A stretch of DNA of 20,213 nt from Prevotellaceae bacterium (GTDB lineage Bacteria > Bacteroidota > Bacteroidia > Bacteroidales > UBA932), in contig JAIRMK010000173.1 of NCBI GenBank assembly GCA_031258755.1, positions 1-20,213 on the forward strand. Reading direction: 5' to 3'. Under the pieces are notes generated by a model that was not told the DNA's origin, did not search any database, and saw nothing but the letters and a program-made list of their open reading frames with translations. Within the stretch, counting starts at the first letter, position 1, and each line of letters opens with the position of its first letter. Made by a program: the position numbers and the translations under genes. This document shows positions 5,695 to 12,504 of this stretch, piece by piece.

Positions 5695-7218
5695 ATGGCG
5701 TATAAATTCTTGAAAAGATTTAGGGTCGTACTGTCTTTGGTGTTCTTTTTGCTTCTCCTGATTTGCTTTGTTGATACGTATCATCTCACCAACCAGTGGA
5801 GCGACGGACTGTTGAAGTGGCAGTTTGTACCGGCCCTGCTGGGTGCCGCTACCGGAAGTGCGGTAATCATCCTGCTGCTTGTGCTGCTGACGCTGTTATT
5901 CGGACGTGTTTACTGCTCCACCTTGTGTCCGCTGGGCACTTATCAGGACGTTGTGCGCCGCATAGCCAACCTGTTCAAAAGTAAAAAGCAAAGAAAGTTA
6001 AAATACAGCAAACCGCATCATTTGGTGCGCTACCTCACACTCGGCATAGTGATTATAGGGTTTATACTGGGCAGCAGCACCCTGCTTTTGAAGTTAGACC
6101 CTTACAGCAACTTCGGACGTATGGCCGCCAACCTGCTCCGGCCGGCAGTGATTTGGAGCGGTAACACCTTGTCGAATATCTTTTCCGCTATTCCTTTTCA
6201 GGACTACAAAATATTTACCGTGAGCGCCTGCCTGTTCGCGGCAGCCGTCTTCGTCATTGTAACAACCCTCAGCGCCCTGCGTGGCCGCCTGTACTGCAAC
6301 AGCATTTGTCCTGTGGGCTCATTGCTCGGCGTGCTTTCAAAATATTCACTGTTCCGCCTTGCGCTGAACTCCGACACCTGCGCACGCTGTATGGTTTGTG
6401 TCAAGCATTGTAAAGGGCAATGTATCGACATCAAAAAGCAGGAGATTGACCACACGCGATGTGTGCAATGTCACAATTGCACGTCGGTATGCCGCACGCA
6501 GCAAAGCATCCGCTATCAATTTGCCTACGGTAAAAAGAAAGTCCTGCCACAGAAACCGGCTGAGGTTACGCGCCGGCGTTTATTCTTAGGCGCCATAGGC
6601 GGAATAGCTACAGCCGGCGCCGTACGCGCCTTTATGCCGGCATGGCGTGCATCATCCACGCATACCAAGGCCATCACGCCGCCGGGCTCGCTCGGGCTCG
6701 ACCATTTCAAACGGCACTGCACCGCCTGCCACGCCTGTGTAGCCGGCTGTCCGTCGCACGTGCTGCGGCCTGCCGTGTCTGAATACGGCCTCGACGGTTT
6801 TATGATGCCTGTACTCGATTACAACAAATCATTTTGCAACTACGAGTGCAATATATGCGGTACGGTTTGCCCCAATGACGCTATTTATCCGGTTACGAAA
6901 GAAGAAAAAAAACTCATCCAGATAGGAAAGGCAGACTTCATTCTCGACCGGTGCATTGTGGTTCGCGAAGAAACCGACTGCGGCGCCTGCGATGAGCATT
7001 GCCCTGTGAAGGCCATACGCATGGTACCTTTTCGCGACGGATTGCTCATCCCGCAATTAGACACCTCTCTGTGCGTAGGTTGCGGCGGATGCGAATACAT
7101 CTGTCCCGCACGCCCCGACAAGGCCATACAGGTAATTGCGAATGCCGAACATCAACAGGCAAGGCCGGTGGAAGAAGAAATACAGGAAGAAGTCGAAGTG
7201 GATGGTTTCGGATTTTAA
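5695..7218 (+). CDS. Membrane-bound polyferredoxin, NapH-NapG-like fusion
   Basis: A 507-residue protein built from two units. Residues 1-280 are NapH/CcoG-like: membrane segments near 10-27, 50-70, 110-133 and 172-195, two cytoplasmic C-x3-C-P motifs (C74/C78, C201/C205), and two 4Fe-4S sets (C229, C232, C235, C239 and C256, C259, C262, C266). Residues 292-312 then form a twin-arginine-like segment (RRRLFLGAIGG). Residues 340-480 resemble NapG, with Cys sets at 342-352, 381-392, 420-436 and 460-470. About six Fe-S clusters are therefore possible. The likely role is passing electrons from the quinone pool or cytoplasm across the inner membrane. The terminal acceptor is unknown; no nitrate reductase is nearby. 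The C-terminal tail is acidic. The DUF362 gene 2 nt upstream is the probable functional partner. Confidence 0.88.
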   Translation: MAYKFLKRFRVVLSLVFFLLLLICFVDTYHLTNQWSDGLLKWQFVPALLGAATGSAVIILLLVLLTLLFGRVYCSTLCPLGTYQDVVRRIANLFKSKKQRKLKYSKPHHLVRYLTLGIVIIGFILGSSTLLLKLDPYSNFGRMAANLLRPAVIWSGNTLSNIFSAIPFQDYKIFTVSACLFAAAVFVIVTTLSALRGRLYCNSICPVGSLLGVLSKYSLFRLALNSDTCARCMVCVKHCKGQCIDIKKQEIDHTRCVQCHNCTSVCRTQQSIRYQFAYGKKKVLPQKPAEVTRRRLFLGAIGGIATAGAVRAFMPAWRASSTHTKAITPPGSLGLDHFKRHCTACHACVAGCPSHVLRPAVSEYGLDGFMMPVLDYNKSFCNYECNICGTVCPNDAIYPVTKEEKKLIQIGKADFILDRCIVVREETDCGACDEHCPVKAIRMVPFRDGLLIPQLDTSLCVGCGGCEYICPARPDKAIQVIANAEHQQARPVEEEIQEEVEVDGFGF

Positions 7219-7221
7219 TAC

Positions 7222-7255
7222 ATTGTTGAATTGTTGAAATTGTTGAATTGTTGAA
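7222..7255 (+). repeat. Four tandem copies of ATTGTTGA before nadD
   Basis: ATTGTTGA occurs at 7222-7229, 7230-7237, 7239-7246 and 7247-7254; one extra A separates copies two and three. The tract fills nearly all of the gap between the polyferredoxin stop (7216-7218) and the nadD ATG (7256). It leaves no Shine-Dalgarno sequence. Confidence 0.85.
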
Positions 7256-7873
7256 ATGAAAGTGGCTATTTTTCCGGGCTCGTTCGACCCGCCGCATAAC
7301 GGACATTTGACGGTGGCGAATTATCTTTGTGCGCAGGCAGCGTTCGATGAAGTGTGGTTCACGGTTACCCCGCACAACCCGCTGAAAGAAAAACGAGCGT
7401 TAAGTCCGGTGGCCACCCGGATGGACATGGTACAACTGGCTATTGCTCATTCACCGAAATTCCATATATGCGACATCGAGTGTTCACTGCCGCAGCCTTC
7501 TTACACCATCAACACCTTAACTGCATTGCAGGAACGCTATCCACAGCATGCCTTCACGCTGATTATAGGCGCCGACAACTGGGCAAACCTGACATGCTGG
7601 AAAGACTACCGGCGCATCGTGGAGGAGTTTAACATCATGATTTATCCCCGCGATGGCCATGACATCCACACCGCCCTCCGGTTTCCGCGCGTAAAACTAA
7701 TTCCGGCGCCGGAAATTCAGGTGTCTTCTACCCTTATCCGGGAAGCGGTAAAACAGGGAAAGGACATACGGCATTTCGTGCCTGAAAATATTTATACTTA
7801 CATTAAACGACATAATCTATATGATGAAAATACCTGCCCGGCTACATTTAGCCAACCTGCCTACACGGATTGA
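7256..7873 (+). CDS. nadD: Nicotinate-nucleotide adenylyltransferase NadD
   Basis: A 205-residue nucleotidyltransferase that makes deamido-NAD from nicotinate mononucleotide and ATP in NAD synthesis. The N terminus carries the GSFDPPHNGH nucleotide-binding motif at residues 8-17, and the C-terminal SSTLIR motif lies at 157-162. TPHNPLKE near 38-45 and GADNW near 105-109 are also family features. The last ~15 residues after HNLYD extend beyond the usual end and overlap the next gene by 53 nt. In many Bacteroidota nadD follows yicC-gmk. Here it lies about 12 kb away from gmk and on the other strand, behind the polyferredoxin gene. Confidence 0.95.
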   Translation: MKVAIFPGSFDPPHNGHLTVANYLCAQAAFDEVWFTVTPHNPLKEKRALSPVATRMDMVQLAIAHSPKFHICDIECSLPQPSYTINTLTALQERYPQHAFTLIIGADNWANLTCWKDYRRIVEEFNIMIYPRDGHDIHTALRFPRVKLIPAPEIQVSSTLIREAVKQGKDIRHFVPENIYTYIKRHNLYDENTCPATFSQPAYTD

Positions 7874-8810
7874 CAAAATGCAAAACCTGTCCACCGAGCT
7901 GGGTGTGCAGGTATATGTAAAACGCGATGACGAAACAGGAAGCGAACTCACAGGAAATAAAGTGCGGAAACTTGAGTTTGTGCTCCCCGACGCGCTGGCG
8001 CAAGGTTGTGACACCTTAATCACCTGCGGCGGGATACAGTCGAACCACGCCCGCGCCGTTACCGCAGCGGCCGTACGGCTGGGGCTCTCGGCCGTGCTGG
8101 TGCTGAAAACAGACAATCCCCCACCTTGCCCCGACGGCAATTATTTAATGAATAAACTGCTGGGCGCCACATTCCGGTTTATCAGCGAGCAGGACTACGC
8201 CGCGTGCCGCGATGAAATTATGGAAGAGGTGAAGCGGGAACTGGCCGCGAAAGGCCGCAGGGCTTATGTCATCCCCGAAGGCGCGTCGAACGGATTAGGT
8301 TGTTTCGGGTATTACCAGTGCCTGCATGAAATCATCGGACAGGAAAAGGAGATGGGAATAAGCTTCGACACGATTGTGGTTCCGGTGGGGTCGGGCGGCA
8401 CTTACGGCGGATTATACGTAGCCAATGCAGCATTAAATGCCGGAAAAAGAATTGCCGGATTTAATGTGTGCAACACCGCCGAAGCGTTCCGCGAACGCAT
8501 CGCCGGCGAAATACACGAGATGTTGCAAACAGGCGGCGGACAGTTGGCGTTCACCAAAGAAGACATCGACATTGTAGATGGATACGTGGGGTTAGGGTAT
8601 GCGCTAAGCCGGAAAGAAGAGCTCGATTTTATCGCCAAAACCGCCCGTACCGACGGTATTATTTTTGACCCGGTATATACAGGAAAAGCGCTCTACGGCC
8701 TGTATCACGAGATAAAGGAAGGCCGTTTCGTCACCGGAAAAAACATCCTCTTTATTCACACCGGCGGCTTCCCCGGCCTACTCCCGCAACGAACAGCGTT
8801 CGGGTTTTAA
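7821..8810 (+). CDS. D-cysteine desulfhydrase / ACC deaminase family PLP enzyme
   Basis: A 329-residue fold-type II PLP enzyme. The cofactor lysine is expected in LTGNKVRKLEF (K47), the substrate-binding loop is CGGIQSNHAR (69-78), and a glycine-rich phosphate-binding loop VGSGGTYGGL lies near 190-200. Family members convert D-cysteine to pyruvate, sulfide and ammonia, or open the ring of 1-aminocyclopropane-1-carboxylate. Residues visible here do not separate the two, but the D-cysteine activity is more usual in gut Bacteroidota. Two adjacent ATGs (7821, 7824) are possible starts. It overlaps nadD by about 50 nt, so translation is probably coupled. It ends 1 nt from the stop of the convergent LRR gene. 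Confidence 0.88.
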   Translation: MMKIPARLHLANLPTRIDKMQNLSTELGVQVYVKRDDETGSELTGNKVRKLEFVLPDALAQGCDTLITCGGIQSNHARAVTAAAVRLGLSAVLVLKTDNPPPCPDGNYLMNKLLGATFRFISEQDYAACRDEIMEEVKRELAAKGRRAYVIPEGASNGLGCFGYYQCLHEIIGQEKEMGISFDTIVVPVGSGGTYGGLYVANAALNAGKRIAGFNVCNTAEAFRERIAGEIHEMLQTGGGQLAFTKEDIDIVDGYVGLGYALSRKEELDFIAKTARTDGIIFDPVYTGKALYGLYHEIKEGRFVTGKNILFIHTGGFPGLLPQRTAFGF

Positions 8811-8811
8811 T

Positions 8812-9339
8812 TCAGATAAACCGCCAGCCTTTATGGATGGCAATCGATTTATCGCAAAAATTCTCTCCTGGGTTATGGGTAACAGAAATAAAGGCATTAT
8901 CGTCGGGCATTTTGTGGGGTAAGCTCTCGAACAGCGCATTTAATGCGGCCGTAGAAAGTTGATTGTGGCAACAATTCAATGCCGTTAGTTTTTCATTCTT
9001 ATCCACCGTTAGCTTTTTCAACTGATTGTAGCGGCAGCACAAGGTGTTTAATGCGCAGTTATGGCTTACGTCCAAACTTTTCAGCCGGTTGTTGCTGCAA
9101 TCCAATGTCGTCAGCAACGTATTTTTACGCACGTTTAATTTCTCTAACTGATTATAGCAGCAATCCAGTATCGTCAATTTCGTATTCTTACGCACATTCA
9201 ATTTCTTTAACTGATTAGACCAACAGTTCAAGACGGTTAACGCCGTACGTTTACGCACATCCAACGTTGTAATTTGCTGCTTGCTGCAATCCAAAAAATT
9301 TCCTGTATCTTCCATAAACGTTTGATTAGTCATTCTCAT
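8812..9339 (-). CDS. Small leucine-rich-repeat protein with cysteine ladder
   Basis: A 175-residue protein made of InlJ/BspA-like 21-residue repeats of the type L-x-C-x-x-N-Q-L-x-x-L-x-V. Repeats begin at residues 16, 37, 58, 79, 100 and 121. A Cys stands at the same place in each (18, 39, 60, 81, 102, 123), so the cysteines should stack in a ladder along the solenoid. A C-terminal cap follows (ALNALFESLP to KGWRFI). No signal peptide is seen, although related proteins are usually secreted; it is either cytoplasmic or has lost its 5' end. Start is uncertain among ATGs at 9339, 9333 and 9315. An 8-bp inverted repeat (9338-9345 with 9357-9364) reaches the first ATG and might hide it in the mRNA. 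Confidence 0.8.
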   Translation of the reverse strand: MRMTNQTFMEDTGNFLDCSKQQITTLDVRKRTALTVLNCWSNQLKKLNVRKNTKLTILDCCYNQLEKLNVRKNTLLTTLDCSNNRLKSLDVSHNCALNTLCCRYNQLKKLTVDKNEKLTALNCCHNQLSTAALNALFESLPHKMPDDNAFISVTHNPGENFCDKSIAIHKGWRFI

Positions 9340-9401
9340 AATGAAAAAGCATGAACTTCATTATTAGCTTGCAGGTATCGTCAAACACCTATAGCCTCTA
9401 T

Positions 9402-9432
9402 AAAAAAAGCCCATGCCTAAAACATGAGCTTT
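9402..9432 (-). terminator. Intrinsic terminator between LRR gene and radical SAM gene
   Basis: On the minus strand AAAGCTCATG (9432-9423) pairs with CATGGGCTTT (9415-9406), with one G-T pair, and is followed by a run of T residues. It would end the candidate small RNA and any read-through from the radical SAM gene. Confidence 0.8.
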
Positions 9433-9512
9433 CACTTAATTATTGGAAGGCTATTCAAAATTGACGATTTCGCAAGCTACCTAATAATAAAGCAAAAGCT
9501 TTACATAAATAC
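9402..9512 (-). ncRNA. Candidate small RNA (about 110 nt)
   Basis: A consensus promoter (9517-9547) points left and an intrinsic terminator lies at 9402-9432. Between them there is no open frame with a start codon longer than a few residues. The 5' part can form a small AAAGC/GCTTT hairpin. The unit lies after the radical SAM stop (9577) and before the LRR gene (ATG 9339). It could be an independent small RNA or an attenuating leader of the LRR gene. No known RNA family is recognised. Confidence 0.5.
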
Positions 9513-9516
9513 GTTG

Positions 9517-9547
9517 CAAATTTAAGAGAAAAAAGTTACATTTCAAA
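9517..9547 (-). promoter_or_regulatory. Consensus promoter reading left from the radical SAM 3' flank
   Basis: On the minus strand TTTG (9547-9544), a spacer of exactly 19 nt, and TAAATTTG (9524-9517). No protein gene starts within reach before the terminator at 9402-9432. Confidence 0.75.
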
Positions 9548-9576
9548 CACATGATTAGTTCATGGGCTTAATAACG

Positions 9577-10344
9577 TCACCCCGAGACCCTCACCGGAAT
9601 ACCCATTTGCTTCACTTTTGCGGCAATTTGCTCCAATTCGTGCAGCGGGATTTTCTGCAAGCCCTGCGCCGGCGTTTCCCTGTCGATGGTGTAAATCATC
9701 ACTTCCCGCGGGCGCAGCAAGGACACTACTTCCAGCCACCGGCTTACCTCTCCGGGCGTGGCGTTATCGATAAACGCCCCCCGGCAGTCGCCCCGGAGAA
9801 ACATGGTTTGCAAAATAAAATCATGGCGAAAACGCTGCATGGCCGCTACAACCTGTTCTACCGTGTAGTCGCCGGCAGGGTTATTCATGCGTTTGGCCGT
9901 TGACGTAATAGCTGAGTCAAGTTTTAAGATGGGGCAATCGGTCTTCTGTAGCGCCGCAAATACTTCATCGCGCATCAGGGTGGTGGCGTTGGAAAGCACG
10001 CATACTTTGGCAGCGGGTGCAAAGCGGTTGCGCAACGCCACCACATCGTCCACAATACCCGCAAACTCGGGATGTATAGTGGGCTCTCCGTTGCCCGAAA
10101 AGGTAATGGCGTCCGGGAGCTTTTTCTCCGCCGCCAATGTCCGCAACCTCGCTTCCAACGCCCCGCGCACGTCTGCCCGCGCAGGAAGCCGCCTGTCGGC
10201 CAGTCCTTCCTTGTTCCACCCGCACTCGCAGTAAATGCAATCGAAATTGCACCACTTGCCATGCAACGGCAGCAGGTTAATACCCAACGAAACGCCTAAT
10301 CGCCGGCTTTGTACGGGGCCAAATATAATGTCGGAAAAATACAT
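9577..10344 (-). CDS. Radical SAM protein
   Basis: A 255-residue radical SAM enzyme. The 4Fe-4S-binding C-x3-C-x2-C motif is C32, C36, C39 (CNFDCIYCEC). The SAM-binding GNGEPT motif lies near residue 88 (TFSGNGEPTIHPEF), and LSNAT near 118-122 fits the core barrel. There is no obvious C-terminal auxiliary cluster domain, and the length is that of a bare catalytic core. The family resembles uncharacterised radical SAM proteins annotated only by domain; the substrate is unknown. The start lies 1 nt after the stop of the DUF3990 gene, so it may be read from the same transcript. Whether that link is functional is unclear, because this gene looks like a core gene and DUF3990 like an accessory one. 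Confidence 0.85.
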   Translation of the reverse strand: MYFSDIIFGPVQSRRLGVSLGINLLPLHGKWCNFDCIYCECGWNKEGLADRRLPARADVRGALEARLRTLAAEKKLPDAITFSGNGEPTIHPEFAGIVDDVVALRNRFAPAAKVCVLSNATTLMRDEVFAALQKTDCPILKLDSAITSTAKRMNNPAGDYTVEQVVAAMQRFRHDFILQTMFLRGDCRGAFIDNATPGEVSRWLEVVSLLRPREVMIYTIDRETPAQGLQKIPLHELEQIAAKVKQMGIPVRVSG

Positions 10345-10345
10345 C

Positions 10346-11044
10346 TTATTTAATGTAACTCTTAGTTCTTAGTTCTTTCTTGAGTATTTCATAAATTTCT
10401 TGCCAGGGCTTTAGATAAAAGCCGGTTGATACATCGGCAAGTCGAGTAAATGTTTCGGAATTATAAAATAAATCGGTGGCTTTTATTTCGTCTATTTGGT
10501 TGTCGAGTATTAATTTTTCGAGTAACGGTTCGCCGATTTCGGAAATTTCATAAGAAATATCCGTTGGATTTTCTATGAAATCGAGCATTTGAAGAGAATT
10601 TATCGTACAAAAGCATATTTGATGATTGGGCTCGTTGTATTTCAACATTTCGAGAAAATCCTGCTTTGAAATCTTTCCTTTCAGATATTTTGTGATGTTC
10701 CGGGTAATTTTGTCATCTGCCACATTTCCCTCTACGATATCGTATTCGTGTGCTTGCCTGCGCTTGTCGGCATTGCGGTTTAAAACTACAAAATCCAGCC
10801 AGGCCTCATTATATGCATCAAAGCGCAACACCTTCAGGTCATCGTCCTGGTAAGCATATTCGTCAAATTCATATTCTGTGACCACTGGTGTTTTTTTGCT
10901 GTATTTTGTAACTCTTTTTGCCATATTTTCGGCTTGCGTACGAAGTTTTGTCACATAAAAACCTCGTCCAAAATCCCGGTTAGGCTTGCATTTTTGCAAA
11001 TCAATCACAGAGACGGGCGTGTCGCTGCCGTGGTAAACCCTCAT
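10346..11044 (-). CDS. DUF3990 domain protein, ADP-ribosyltransferase-like
   Basis: A 232-residue protein starting MRVYHGSDTPV. The ATG at 11044 overlaps the TGA of the DUF3791 gene in an ATGA, which favours it over the in-frame start at 11068. Residues 1-155 match the DUF3990 pattern: YHGS (4-7), DFGRGFYVT (24-32), YDIVEGNVADDKI (101-113) and NHQICFCT (140-147). H5, Y30 and Q142 fall where the H-Y-E/Q triad of PARP/DarT-type ADP-ribosyltransferases would be; this comparison is inference. Residues 175-230 form a helical tail. The last codons consist of a 7-nt tandem repeat (10356-10376). Possible role: a toxin or modifying enzyme acting with the DUF3791 protein. Confidence 0.82.
   Translation of the reverse strand: MRVYHGSDTPVSVIDLQKCKPNRDFGRGFYVTKLRTQAENMAKRVTKYSKKTPVVTEYEFDEYAYQDDDLKVLRFDAYNEAWLDFVVLNRNADKRRQAHEYDIVEGNVADDKITRNITKYLKGKISKQDFLEMLKYNEPNHQICFCTINSLQMLDFIENPTDISYEISEIGEPLLEKLILDNQIDEIKATDLFYNSETFTRLADVSTGFYLKPWQEIYEILKKELRTKSYIK
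10356..10376. repeat. Heptamer tract inside the 3' end of the DUF3990 gene
   Basis: TAACTCT, TAGTTCT, TAGTTCT in tandem on the plus strand. The tract encodes part of the C-terminal KKELRTKSY of the DUF3990 protein. Its unit is the same as in the tract at 17207-17236. Confidence 0.7.
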
Positions 11045-11277
11045 CGCATACCCCCATTGCTTTGGCAAACCTTATACATGTCTCTGACCGCCCAAAACGG
11101 ATTGTCGGTGTGCAAAGCCCACCAACATTCGTCCAAGTAACTAATCCCGCCGTATTTTTTCAGATAACGGTAGGCATCAGGTACCTTCATCTTGTACGCT
11201 GATGCAAATTTCGGAATAATGAAAGCGATGAAACTTATCTTATCACTCGTCTGCTTGTCTAATGCCGCTATTGCCAT
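11041..11277 (-). CDS. DUF3791 domain protein, partner of DUF3990
   Basis: A 78-residue protein with the DUF3791 signature: a helical N-terminal part (ISFIAFIIPKFASAYKM), then AYRYLKKYGGISYLDECWWALHT in two overlapping pieces (AYRYLKKYGG at 40-49, YLDECWWALHT at 52-62), and a C-terminal helix. DUF3791 genes are often found directly before DUF3990 genes in Bacteroidota and Firmicutes. The 4-nt ATGA overlap shows tight translational coupling. By analogy with toxin-antitoxin operons the small upstream protein could be the antitoxin or a partner subunit; this is inference. A TATCTTTG promoter element lies at 11303-11310. Confidence 0.82.
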   Translation of the reverse strand: MAIAALDKQTSDKISFIAFIIPKFASAYKMKVPDAYRYLKKYGGISYLDECWWALHTDNPFWAVRDMYKVCQSNGGMR

Positions 11278-11302
11278 AACCTTTACGTTTTAAACTTCCC
11301 CG

Positions 11303-11310
11303 CAAAGATA
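11303..11310 (-). promoter_or_regulatory. -7 element of the DUF3791-DUF3990 operon
   Basis: TATCTTTG on the minus strand, 25 nt before the DUF3791 ATG. No good TTTG is present at the -33 position. Confidence 0.6.
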
Positions 11311-11340
11311 CGAAAAATTAGTGATTTAGTTCTTACATCT

Positions 11341-12504
11341 TTAAATTATCGTCCGGGCTGTGGCGTCAGGGGTGAGTTTCAGGCGGTGTAAATCTAAATT
11401 TTCAATCAGCACCAGTCCGGGCTGTTTACCCGCTTCCAGAAGTCCCAGCTCCCGCTCTTTCCGCAACGCTTGTGCGCCGCCATACGTAGCCCATTGCAAC
11501 AGCGTTTCCAAAGGGATTTGCGGAAAATGCCGCGCCAGGGTTTTCAGTTCTTCCAACACCGACAATTGCGTGTTGGAGGCCAAACTGTCGGCGCCGATAG
11601 CCACCTGCGCCCCTTTTGAGAAGAACAGGCCGGCCGGGGGCAGCATCCCTGTAATGTAGCGATTTGAATTGGGGCACAACACCCAGCTCACGTTCCGGGT
11701 TGCCGCCTGCACGGCCTCATAGTCGGCTTCGGAAGTCACGGTATTATGCACCAGCAGCAGGCGTGTGGACTCCCGCAACAGCGGTAAAATCCGGTGCACG
11801 GAAGTTAATCCGGTGGGGTGCGGCGTCGTAAATCCCATCGAAGCGAATAACGTTTGCAGCGCACCCTCGCCCTGCAAAAACAACGCATTTTCCGCGTCGC
11901 TTTCCTGATTGTGTATTGACAGGATATGTTGACGCTGCGCCGCGTCCACCGCAAAAGCGAACAGCGCTTCGTTCATGCTGTATGGGGCGTGGGGCGTTAC
12001 CGTAGCCGTCAATCCCGCCACCTCCGCGTCGTTCAGTAATCCGGCGGCTGCGGCTTTCCGCGTCTCCGTGACCTGCTCGGAGAGGCCGGCCACCTCAATA
12101 AACGAATGATAGTAGATGTCGCTCTCACGTTTCACGCCGAAACTTGCCGGTGTGTTACACACGTCGCCTACGGCCACAATGCCCTCCTTTCGCATCTGCT
12201 CGTCGGCAAGTTGCAGGACGCCGGCAGCGGCTGTTCCGGCAGGTTGCCTCATCACGGCGTCCAGAAAGCCGGCCATGCCGGCCTGCGGCGCTATCACCCC
12301 TTTCAGGTGCGACAGCTCCAAATGACAATGGGCATTCACAAAGCCCGGCGCCAGCACGCCATTGTAAAATTCCGTATGCGCCGTTTCCGTTCCGTCCCAC
12401 TGCCCCACGGCTATAACACGGTGCGCATCATCGAGCGTCACCATGCCATGCCGCAGCAACGGCGGTTTTCCCGTAAACAAATATTGTGCTGCAATACGAC
12501 GCAT
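11341..12504 (-). CDS. Amidohydrolase family deaminase/hydrolase
   Basis: A 387-residue metal-dependent amidohydrolase. The metal-binding HxH is H59/H61 in FVNAHCHLE, followed by H172 (TPHAPYS), H198 with E201 (SIHNQESDAE), H253 (LVHNTVTSE) and D306 (GADSLASN). This is the mononuclear cytosine/adenosine deaminase-type site. CPNSNRYITG and the PGFVNAHCHLELS start resemble proteins annotated as aminodeoxyfutalosine or S-adenosylhomocysteine deaminases, but no other futalosine-pathway gene is in the window, so the substrate is left open. Its ATG overlaps the stop of the upstream DUF4296 gene (TAATG), so the two are translationally coupled. It ends 30 nt before the DUF3791 promoter element. Confidence 0.88.
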   Translation of the reverse strand: MRRIAAQYLFTGKPPLLRHGMVTLDDAHRVIAVGQWDGTETAHTEFYNGVLAPGFVNAHCHLELSHLKGVIAPQAGMAGFLDAVMRQPAGTAAAGVLQLADEQMRKEGIVAVGDVCNTPASFGVKRESDIYYHSFIEVAGLSEQVTETRKAAAAGLLNDAEVAGLTATVTPHAPYSMNEALFAFAVDAAQRQHILSIHNQESDAENALFLQGEGALQTLFASMGFTTPHPTGLTSVHRILPLLRESTRLLLVHNTVTSEADYEAVQAATRNVSWVLCPNSNRYITGMLPPAGLFFSKGAQVAIGADSLASNTQLSVLEELKTLARHFPQIPLETLLQWATYGGAQALRKERELGLLEAGKQPGLVLIENLDLHRLKLTPDATARTII

